Source: Podila epigama
Taxonomy: Eukaryota > Mortierellomycota > Mortierellomycetes > Mortierellales > Mortierellaceae
DNA length: 12,383 nucleotides
NCBI GenBank assembly: GCA_015679605.1
Contig: JAAAVE010000247.1
Span: 12,718 to 25,100, forward strand
Direction of reading: 5' to 3'
Below the pieces are notes generated by a model that saw only the letters and a list, made by a program, of their open reading frames with translations, did not search any database and was not told where the DNA came from. Position numbers and translations under genes: made by a program. Positions 1 to 7,906 of this stretch are shown here, in pieces. How positions within the stretch are numbered: position 1 is the first letter of the stretch; each line of letters begins with the position of its first letter.

Positions 1-465
1 TTTGTGCGGAACGACGACGACATAATGACTCTTGGTACCTCAGGTGTGCTCGCTCAATTGGCTTGGAGGACGCCATGCGACAAAGGAACCCTGAAACGTT
101 CAGATACAGAGAAGAAAGAGAAGGACAACAAAGGAGCCGAGAATGAGGAACCATTTGTGGAAAGCTGCATTAAGGGCCGATGGTGGGATGAAGGGGCGCC
201 CTATATAGGTGCAGTGCTTTTGACGAGAGTAGAGTACAATGCTAACGGCCTGTTTGGCTCTCATCAGCAACAAGAGAGGCTTCCCAATGGAAATGTTCAG
301 TCAAACACAAAGCACAAGATGCACCAGACCTTTACCATCCCTAGGAACAAACAGGACAAAGCCACGCGCGGCATCATCCTAAGAGTACACTCGAACTGGG
401 GCCATCCCAATTTTACGTGTGTGTACCGTGTTCAAGTGCATGGCCATCAGGTGGAGCAGGACTAG
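1..465 (+). CDS. SUN-domain protein, 3' end (partial)
   Basis: The reading frame is open from the left edge to a TAG at 463-465, so the 5' part of the gene lies outside the window. The last 25 or so residues match the C-terminal signature of SUN domains: ILRVHSNWGHPNFTCVYR followed by VQVHG, equivalent to the LRxxSNWGxPxYTCxYRxxVHG block. Before it, LLTRVEYN and QTFTIP fit the preceding SUN strands, and GRWWDEGAPY fits the region before those. SUN proteins sit in the nuclear envelope or ER membrane with the SUN domain in the lumen; Cter-SUN members bind KASH peptides to form LINC bridges. Between the YN and QTF strands lies a polar insert (about 20 residues, SHQQQERLPNGNVQS and following) that is longer than in typical animal SUN domains. 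The stretch before about position 130 is charged and does not clearly match SUN, so it may be a divergent insert or contain an unrecognised intron. SUN assignment is firm; the subfamily (Cter-SUN or mid-SUN) is not determinable here. Confidence 0.87.
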   Translation, partial: FVRNDDDIMTLGTSGVLAQLAWRTPCDKGTLKRSDTEKKEKDNKGAENEEPFVESCIKGRWWDEGAPYIGAVLLTRVEYNANGLFGSHQQQERLPNGNVQSNTKHKMHQTFTIPRNKQDKATRGIILRVHSNWGHPNFTCVYRVQVHGHQVEQD

Positions 466-671
466 GAGGGATTTTTTTTTTTTTTTTTTTTGAGAGTCGA
501 GTTTAGAGTGGCTTTTTCTTGAACGCGTGTTTTCCTGTTGCTCAAGAACAAGCTTTGCCCAACAGACCTTTCGTAGTTCAACCAACTCTTTTCTCTTCTC
601 ACTTCTCATTCATTTCATCAACATAATCGAATTCAAGCAGAAACCATTCTAATACCCAGTCAACTTGAACA
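466..671. other. Intergenic: SUN gene 3' UTR and leader of the next gene
   Basis: These 206 bases hold a 20-base T run (472-491) just after the SUN stop, then a C/T-rich leader ending in TTCATCAACATAATCG and AACAATG, typical of fungal 5' UTRs. No ORF of note and no clear TATA box. The promoter of the Spc34-like gene must lie here or overlap the SUN 3' end. Confidence 0.6.
472..491. repeat. Poly(T) tract, 20 nt
   Basis: Uninterrupted T20 seven bases after the SUN stop codon. It is one of several homopolymer runs in this window, all in noncoding sequence. Confidence 0.9.
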
Positions 672-2766
672 ATGTCACAACATGGTCTGGCATTACTCGA
701 AGATTCAACCCAACGGTTGAATGCCATCGGATTCGAAGCACCTCGGTTCTACAGTGCACTAATGCTCGAGAACGCAGCGGTGCCGATCCGTGATGCCAAG
801 CGATTCGAACGGAGACTCTTCAACACTGGTGCTGACGAAACATTCCGGAGGTGAGTGTCTATTACCGTTGTTGACAATGTGCATTTGTCATTTGCTCCGT
901 GAACGACATGAATCTGAAGTCAAGGAAAATAAACCTCTGTTCTCAAACAACCCTCTTTTTTCCACTCTTCTTTCCCTCTTCCTAGTATCAACCCTGATGC
1001 GAAGGATTTTGAAGGCTGCATAGAATCGGCCAACAAATTGAACGAGATATGGTACAGTCCAGCCTTTCTTGTTCATTTTACCAAAAGTTGTTTTTTTTTT
1101 TTTTTTTTTTAGCTCGGGCTAAACAGCGTTATTGATCTCGTATCAAATTTTGTCTTTGGTCTTTTGCGACTCTGATTTTCATTAGTCAAAATGAAGCGGC
1201 ACAAGTTCGGTTACGGGAAGTTGAAGAAGCACATGAGGACGTTTTGGCGTCTATCGCTGCATTTCAAGCCTCGATAGCGCAGGCAAGTCTAGTCATTGGA
1301 CAAAATTCGCTTCAAAGTTCATGCGGTATGTCGTGAGCAACGTTCTTACCATTCCACACATGTTGCCATGATGAAAAAAAACAATATACAAAGTAGTATG
1401 AGGAAGCCAACCGAAGCATGGATGACGAGGGACAAGAACTTGGCGATAGATCGATAGACCAAACGGATGAAGCGCTTGCACAAGATATTGAGCGTGAAGA
1501 AGGCGAGATTTTTGCCCTAGAACAGATTTTGAGTGAGAAGCAGGACTTGGTAAGAGATTAGACTCTTTCTGAATCTCGTTTTTATTTTAATTTTACTCTG
1601 GGATACAGTGAATCACCATAACTGACTTTTTGTTTTATATATTTCTCCTACTTCAACAGTTGACTCAAGTACAGAGGGAATTGGACGCACTGGAAGATAT
1701 AACAGCATCCTTTGAGAACATGGAACGGGACGTGGATCCTGAAGAAGATACCAATAACACAGCACAACTTATGGAGGTAACAAAAAATACTCTTTTTTCT
1801 TCAGTCTTGATGAGTAGGAAATCTACCAGGACAGGAGCTTATTCTTAACGCTCATTTTCTTTTTCTTTCGAATCATGTAGCTCGAGTATCTGGAAGAAAA
1901 AGTCAACGAGGCGACACGACAGGAACAAGAACAACGTGAGTAGAAAGAAGCCATTTTCAGTAGTATTCTATTGTTCAACTCTCACTGGTCTGTCTATCAG
2001 AACGAGTATAGCTAACATATTTAAAATCTAGTGGCTGTTCTGGAACAATTATCGAGAGAACGCGATGAGTTGATGAGGCAAGAACAGACTGAACAAGGGC
2101 ATGCAGAGCAAGACTCAAGTCCTGTATTCGACGACATTGTGAACCTGTGGCGACGTATCACCAGCCAGGTAAGGCCCCTAAGACAAAGGCCAGTCATGGA
2201 TAGATCGAACAATGTTGTAACTGTTTGTATGCTCTGTTCTCTTGTTTATTTCTATCATATCTAGGAGCACGGGGATGTAGTGATAACGCCAAAAGGATTT
2301 AAAGAAGTGCAAATGAAACTGGAACCACTTTTATACAACTTTGAGAGGGCACAGCACGACATTGTACATTTGGATGTTCTACAGTAAGTTCAATTAATTT
2401 TGAGAGTTCTATAGTAGGAAGTTCTTTTGGTTATGTTCGCATTGGATTAATGATAGGATGTTTATTATAATGAAAACCCATAGACAAATCAGCAGCACTT
2501 TGATCGATACTTGTGCCGACATGGAGACACCCGAATTTGATCCGCCTCAGCCTACTACTGTTAAGCTTGCGGCCCGGACCCTACAGATCCTGTCTGAAGC
2601 AGGCGGCAGCGTCTCGTTGGAGGAACTCAAGGCAAGAGTTGGACTTGAAGCTGTGTCCAGAGGCGAGACTGAGGCGCTCGGAGTCCAAGCCGTATACGGT
2701 CTAGTGGCATGCCATCTCATTCACATCAACCGTGACAGTCGGCCAAATCTCGTTTCTTTTACATAA
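672..2766 (+). CDS. Spc34-like DASH/Dam1 kinetochore subunit (coiled-coil), nine exons
   Basis: Exons by splice consensus and phase: 672-850, 986-1051, 1186-1282, 1397-1549, 1660-1776, 1881-1935, 2032-2168, 2265-2383, 2484-2766; 1206 nt, 401 aa. The start is the first ATG after a pyrimidine-rich leader (AACAATG). The N-terminus (residues about 8-50) has the pattern LEDSTQRLNAIGFEAPRFYS, then PIRD and FERRLF. This matches the Pfam DASH_Spc34 pattern of a helix, F-x-x-P-x-(I/F)-(F/Y), an (I/L)-I/R-D step and an E-x-x-LF end. In yeast, Spc34 pairs with Spc19 in the DASH ring, which couples kinetochores to microtubule plus ends. The middle (about 60-300) is Glu/Gln-rich, heptad-like coiled coil. 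The C-terminal 80 residues (AARTLQILSEAGGSVSLEEL onward, ending LIHINRDSRP) look like a small helical/winged-helix module, which I do not know from yeast Spc34. At 401 aa it is longer than yeast Spc34 (295 aa). Gene structure is confident; identity is moderate. Another coiled-coil kinetochore or spindle protein is the alternative. Confidence 0.72.
1091..1110. repeat. Poly(T) tract, 20 nt, in intron 2 of the Spc34-like gene
   Basis: T20 in the intron 1052-1185, well upstream of the acceptor (ATTAG at 1181-1185), so it is not simply the polypyrimidine tract next to the splice site. Confidence 0.9.
1283..1396 (+). other. GC-AG intron in the Spc34-like gene
   Basis: The exon ends GCGCAG and the intron begins GCAAGT, a perfect match to U1 apart from the C at position 2. 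The intron ends AAGTAG before TATGAGG. Using it keeps phase 0 on both sides, joining ...ASIAQ to YEEANRS; no GT donor nearby preserves the frame. GC-AG introns are a known minor class and usually have otherwise near-perfect donors, as seen here. Length 114 nt, in line with neighbouring introns. Confidence 0.8.
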
Positions 2767-3173
2767 TTTTTTTTTCTTGACTAGAAAGAAAAATATAAAA
2801 TTTTCAAGGACAGATAGATTGAAAGAGAATATTGATGTTCAACTTCAGACGCGCCCACGCAACACACACATTTTTCCGTTATACATGATGTCTGGATTCA
2901 AGGCTGTTGACAAGTGACGATGTATAGTCTCTTTTATATTGATAACATGTGGCGACAATAACTACATCCCTCAATTGATATCCATAGATCGTATCCATCC
3001 GAAATTTCGACAACGGCTATGCACTCTGAACGGCTGAGTTCAATGGACGCCATGACCCTTAATTCCAATGGTATTTGACAAAAAAATTGAAATTCCTCAC
3101 CTTGACTACATCATCGCCACACATCTCATTCATAAAAAAACTTTCACATTCAGCAACAAGGGTCAACAATCTC
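2767..3173. other. Intergenic: 3' UTR of the Spc34-like gene and promoter/leader of paralogue A
   Basis: 407 bases without a supported gene. The left part is A/T-rich with a T9 run right after the stop and an AATATAAAATTT stretch near 2790-2803 that could serve 3' end formation. The right part (about 3100-3173) is a C/A/T-rich leader ending ATCTC before the ATG. Short ORFs here lack coding character. An in-frame upstream ATG at 3075 exists, but comparison with paralogues B and C supports the ATG at 3174 as the start. Confidence 0.6.
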
Positions 3174-5269
3174 ATGTCAAAAAAAGGACTGGAGGTACAA
3201 GAAGAGTGGGATCCCTCGTTAGAGCGGGTGACTTTTGGCAACCAACACCCGTTCGCTACTGTTATTGAAGGACCATCATCTGCAGATGGTCAGTCAGGTC
3301 TTGGTCCTACAGCACCAGTCCTCTATACCCCGCACCTGATGCCCAGTGGTACATGTGGTCATTGTTTTCAGCTTTCGCCGTACTTTTTTCAGGTTTTCTG
3401 AAGGATGATTGGCAAAGATTAACAAGTGTCGTCTATGACCGACAACACTACCTGAATAGAAACACCTGTTGCACCACCAGTATATTCTTCCACAGCACCT
3501 TATGTAGTGCCTTCAGCACCCGTCACAGCCTACCCTCCCCAGGAACATTCTCACCAACCAATAGATCAAGAGTCAGAAAACATCTTTCTGGCAGCACCGC
3601 CTGTATCGTATCCGCAGTACCAGGTGCCAATACACACGCCAGTCTCATCACAGTATTATCCTCAAGAGTATGACCCACAACCACCCGACTATGTCACCAA
3701 CAGGAGTCATGAAACCACACCACTTTTACCCAGACCAGATACCACAAAGCAACGTGAGTTCTCTCTCTTTTTTTTTTCTTTCTGCAAACATACTTGCGGT
3801 TGTGAGCCCAAATGGTCTTGGCGTTTTAACGCCAAGAAAATAAAGGGGCGGGAGTTCTATGCAACTGAATTTTTTAACGGTTACTTCATTCATCTCTAGG
3901 ATTTAATGTGCCAAAGATGAAAACAATGAAATCGCGTTATACCAAGTGTCTGGCATTGCTTTTGTTGACAGTTGTTGCGCTGATATGCTGGAAGGTCTGG
4001 CATTCTATGGTACGCGATCGCGAATGATGCGTGTTTGATAAATGGTACTTTTTCTCTTTCATACCCCAGAGAAAACTCCCTGTTTTTTTATACTTTTTCT
4101 TACTGGTTTGCGATCTCAATCCCTTACTTGGCATTAGATGGTCTTTGGCGATACATGCTCGCTGCCCGACATTATGGGAACGGAAGAAGGTCACTATAAC
4201 TTACGATCTGACACAGACTTTGATCTGAGTCTATCAATCACGGACATGGTAAGCTTTTTTTATCGAGGTGAATCTCATAAAGGACATGAAACGGGCAAAC
4301 CGTTTTGACAAGAATGAGTCTAACTCTTTTCTTTTTTTTGCCACTTTGCTCTCTAGATTGGGAATGTTGTTGTAAAAGAGTCCGAAGACTGGCTGGATGA
4401 GAAGATAGTTGTCAAATATGCCTTTCAAGCAAGCAGTACGGCCTTGTTTGATTCATTCGGTAACGAGATCACGACGGACAGCTCTCAGCGAAAGGCGAGG
4501 ATCGCGTTCTTGATAGAAAGTGATTCTGCAGACGAGACCCGACGCCTCCTTCAGGGTAACTGTGCTCGCGTGGATGTAGCGATTGTCTATCCTCGGACTA
4601 GACCAGGCACAGGACGCTTGAAGATTACAATGCAGAAAGGAAGCGCTCACTTTCAGTTTGAAAAGGTGCATGGCTACCCACCACCATCATTTGACGTTAT
4701 TGAAGTAGAAGCGGAAATGGCTGATATTCGATTGGAGAATGTCCTTGTGAATAACAGTACTGTTATCCATTCAACATCTGGACCGGTCTACGGCTCTCTA
4801 AAGACAAATGGCATTGTGGAGGCTAATTTAGTGGGAGGTCGAATTGACCTGGCAGTTCTTCCTTTGAAAGTCTTGGGCGTGGCACCACGAGGTCGAAGTG
4901 GATTGGATATTAATCTCTCGACCATGAAGGGTGACGTTGACTTGCTGCTGGTAAGTACAAGGCGTATTTATGTGCAGACAATGGGTTGGCAAAAAAAAAA
5001 AAAAAAAAAGCAAATGAGCTGACAAACTATGTCTTATCAACTCCAAGGCACCGTCTTTCCGTGGCCATTTCGACTTGTCAGCTATGGTTGGCAGCCCAGC
5101 CATCACAAGTATGACCTCGGATGTCATACACTATTCAAGTAATGCTAAGACGCAACTCAAAGGCTGGACCGCAGATGATGATGTGGAGCCTCAGGGTTCA
5201 TTACCCAGGATTGTCCTTCGTTCAGGCATTGGTGACGTCCGTACTCGCATTGAGCCAATTGCGCCATAA
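3174..5269 (+). CDS. Paralogue A: type II membrane protein with beta-repeat (DUF4097-like) lumenal domain
   Basis: Exons: 3174-3348, 3460-3753, 3900-4009, 4138-4248, 4357-4950, 5048-5269; 501 aa. The start MSKK was chosen by alignment with paralogue C. Residues 13-27 carry DPSLERVTFGNQHPF. A Pro/Tyr-rich cytosolic linker follows, ending HETTPLLP (E143, L147-L148), an acidic-dileucine-like motif. Lys/Arg-rich residues (162-172) precede one membrane helix at about 174-190, giving a predicted N-in/C-out topology. The lumenal part holds Cys200 and Cys299, sequon N363-S-T, and alternating short strand motifs such as RLENVLV, GPVYGSLKTNG and GGRIDLAVLPL, which suggest a beta-solenoid like bacterial/eukaryotic DUF4097 'putative adhesin' domains. 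That family call is from memory of pattern, not a search. The exon 1 end is the least certain junction: a donor at 3289 (GTCAGT) is in the same phase and would give 481 aa. I chose GTACAT at 3349 because the linker length then fits B and C. Function unknown. Confidence 0.82.
3817..3836. repeat. Short perfect inverted repeat (hairpin) in intron 2 of paralogue A
   Basis: CTTGGCGTT and AACGCCAAG are exact reverse complements separated by TT, a 9-bp stem. It sits in the intron 3754-3899. It could be a binding site for a dimeric factor, an RNA hairpin, or chance; nothing equivalent was seen in introns of B or C. Confidence 0.6.
4991..5009. repeat. Poly(A) tract, 19 nt, in intron 5 of paralogue A
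   Basis: A19 inside the intron 4951-5047. The last intron of paralogue B has a long T run at the equivalent place (7319-7340), so this intron carries a homopolymer in both genes but with opposite base. Confidence 0.88.
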
Positions 5270-5623
5270 AACATGTGCATACAGCTTTTTGATCCTTCAG
5301 AATGTTTGGTAGTATGTCTTCTTTCAAAGTGGAGTGGCAGTGCTACAATGATGTTTGTTCAATAATTTATTGGAATTGTTTATTCTGTCTGCCCTGAAGT
5401 ACTGAAATTCGGTTTGGTAGCCGCTCATTTCCTCCTCTCTGTCTGTTTTGTAGGTCAAACAGTGCGGACATACAACAGTTACTGAAATCTTCAACTTTGA
5501 ACAAAACATTACACTCCAACACCAACACTCCATTGCATCACACATCACACACACACACACACACACACACACAAGCACACACTTTCCTCACATTTCGATC
5601 AGCAATCATTTTCCTCAATTCAC
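5270..5623. other. Intergenic between paralogues A and B
   Basis: 354 bases. The left part is probably the 3' UTR of A (AATAATTTATTGG near 5360 is an A/T-rich candidate for 3' end processing). The right part holds a CA microsatellite, then a C/A/T-rich leader running to TTCACATG at the start of B. No supported ORF; the minus-strand frames here are low-complexity translations of the repeat. Confidence 0.6.
5546..5573. repeat. (CA)14 dinucleotide microsatellite
   Basis: Uninterrupted CA repeat, 28 nt, 50 bases upstream of the start codon of paralogue B, so within its likely 5' UTR or core promoter. Such tracts are prone to length variation between strains. Confidence 0.92.
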
Positions 5624-7647
5624 ATGAATAAAAAAAAAATTGACAATTCAGATCCCTCGCTGGAGAGAGAAACCTTTGGCAACCAACAACCTTTCTACGT
5701 CGTACCTGTGCAAGGTTCGAGCCATGAACCATCAACGTCGCTACCTTATCATCCGCAAAATAGCCACAACCTCCTTTCCAATGGTATGAGAATAGTCTTC
5801 TTGTCCTTGAAACTCTTAGCAGTATCTAGAAACAGTATTCTCACTACAAAAGACAAGGATCTTTCATGCTTGTTGTAGATGACATTCTACCAATCTATTC
5901 AAGAGCGGATCCTTTCGCAGAGGCCTCAGCGCCCACGCTCGCTACCCCTGCTGAGGAACCGATCTATGTTGCACACGAATACAGACCATCTTCTTTGGCA
6001 AAGCCTTTGGTGACTCCAATACGCCACCAAGATGCACCACCACATGGACCTCAATCCCCTATCCATCCAGCTGAGCAACCCACACAATATGGTGCTATTA
6101 CCAGGAGAAGCACCAACGAAGAGCAAGACCCTCTGCTACCATCTAGATCATCGCCTCCATCCATCACAAGCAGCCGCAAGCGTAAGCATACTGTTCTTCA
6201 TTCCCTCTCGTTTCCCACTTTTGCCTCTCTTTTCAGCTGTTTTTGAGCCTGATGTTTACTGTGAGCTCTGTTCTTCAATCCAAACAGGCGCCAAGAGACC
6301 CAAGAGGTTATCATGTAGCAAGAAATACATCTTTTTACTACTTTTGTTGGTGATTTACTTGGCTTGGTGGATGTGCAAGAACGTTACTGTAAGTGGGACG
6401 ATAAACACCTGTGTACCTCAAAAGATGTACAACGATTTCTCAAGGGGATGAAAAAAAAAGGTTAACATTATTTTTTTTTTTTTTATGGGCTGTTGCATAG
6501 TTTGTTTTTGACAGTGATTGCACATTATTTCGTTATCCCGACAGAGGCGAGAAAACCATTGACTTGGATACAGCAAAAGACTTTGATTTCAGGTTTTCCT
6601 TGAAGGACAACATTGTGAGTTGAGGATGTCAAAATCCCTTTTATTATTGTGCTTCTACAATCAGAGAGTGTATGTCTAAAGTCTTTTCATTGATATTTCT
6701 TTTTCTTTTCCCTTACGTTTAGGCTGGCAATGTCATCGTCAAGGAATCAGATGACTGGAAGGACGATACACTCAAGATCCATTATATTTGGCAAGCCAGT
6801 AACGCCCGATTGTTTGACGCTATTTACAATGCGCTTGACAGTCAGACAGTCGATGCCAAGAGGACGATAACGTTCGATTTTTTTCTCAAGGCAGGTTCGA
6901 CAGAAGAAAAGAAACGACTTCTTCGACAGGGATGTGCGCGCGTGGATACAGAGATTATCTATCCTCGAGCAAAGCCAGGCACAGGTCGCTTAGATGTTCA
7001 AATTGCACATGGGACCATTCAAATGCAATTCGACAAGGTCTTGAACAATCCAATGCCATCTTTTGATGTCCTAATGCTAACGTCTCTGCTGGGTGATGTG
7101 CATCTCGAGAATGTGCCTGTCCTCAATCACACCAAGATTGACGCGATGGACGGACATGTGTACGGCTCGATACGGACGTCGGGCAAGCTGGATGTTTTTA
7201 TGTCTGAAGGACCTATTGATCTAGCAGTGCAGCCATTGAATACTACAGACCATGACCAAAGCAACCTGGATATTCAATTTATTAGCATCAGAAATTCCAT
7301 CTCGTTGGATGTGGTAAGTTTTTTTTTTTTTTTTTTTTTTGTCTCTTGTTCACGCGATTATGCATGCATGAAGGCCAGCATTGGTTTTAACTTCCATTTT
7401 TTTTTAAAAAAATCATATGCCCCTATGACATGACTAGCCGTCATCATTCTATGGCCACTTCAACTTGTCGACAACAGTGGGTCAAGCTACCCTTACAGCG
7501 CGAGACCGTGACACGATATATTATACCACCAAAATTTCCAACGAGACTGTTGGCTGGGTCTCCAGAGACGCAAGGGAGCCTACGCGAGCACTGCCAAGGA
7601 TTGCACTTCAATCGTTCATAGGAAATCTAGACATGAAAATAGCATAG
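5624..7647 (+). CDS. Paralogue B: type II membrane protein with beta-repeat (DUF4097-like) lumenal domain
   Basis: Exons: 5624-5783, 5879-6181, 6288-6388, 6501-6614, 6723-7313, 7438-7647; 492 aa. The start MNKKK aligns with the MSKKK of C. The signature DPSLERETFGNQQPF is at residues 10-24. The cytosolic linker is Pro/His-rich and ends with YGAI (124-127), fitting the YxxPhi sorting pattern, and EQDPLL (135-140), fitting [DE]xxxL[LI]. A strongly basic stretch (RAKRPKR) precedes the membrane helix at about 168-184. The lumenal side has Cys195, Cys297, sequon N361-H-T and strand-like blocks HLENVPV, GHVYGSIRTSGK and EGPIDLAVQPL. Exon 4 uses the acceptor at 6499-6500 (CATAG); a nearer AG (ACAG at 6541-6544) breaks the frame and loses the conserved Cys. 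The conserved final exon has GHFNLS, a GW pair and LPRIAL. Function unknown; same family as A and C. Confidence 0.87.
7319..7340. repeat. Poly(T) tract, 22 nt, in intron 5 of paralogue B
   Basis: T22 beginning five bases into the intron 7314-7437, immediately after the GTAAG donor, and far from the acceptor at 7436-7437. Confidence 0.88.
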
Positions 7648-7906
7648 AGCATTGTGAGATACATGGTGATGTGGCAGTGTGCAGATCATGAACAAAACCC
7701 ATACAATGCACGGACTGTAAACCAAAGCGTAAAAAGCAAAAAGCAATGGTACGGTGGTATGTGGCTGTTGCAGTCGCAGTTTAAAGCGGGGAGTGCTTTT
7801 TTTCTTGACTCTTGACTCTTGTCGTTTTCCCAACTCAACCATCCATTCTTCATCACGTTCGCATCCCCAGATCTCATTCCACAACTTGACATTTCAATCA
7901 TCACAC
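7648..7906. other. Intergenic between paralogues B and C
   Basis: 259 bases with no supported gene. A TTTAAAG element near 7780 is a possible TATA-like box, about 125 bases before the ATG of C. It is followed by a T8 run and a short direct repeat CTTGACTCTTGACTCTTG (7804-7821), then a C/T/A-rich leader ending ATCACACATG. Promoter assignment is inference. Confidence 0.5.

Noticed and set aside
3075-3173. In-frame upstream ATG extending paralogue A by 33 residues
   Set aside because: Paralogues B and C start at the MSKK/MNKK position just before the conserved tag, and the extra residues look like leader sequence.
5324-5735. Minus-strand ORFs with Cys-Val repeats
   Set aside because: They translate the CA microsatellite and have no other coding character.
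7803-7821. CTTGACT direct repeats upstream of paralogue C
   Set aside because: Only two and a half short copies; no match upstream of A or B, so not supported as a regulatory element.
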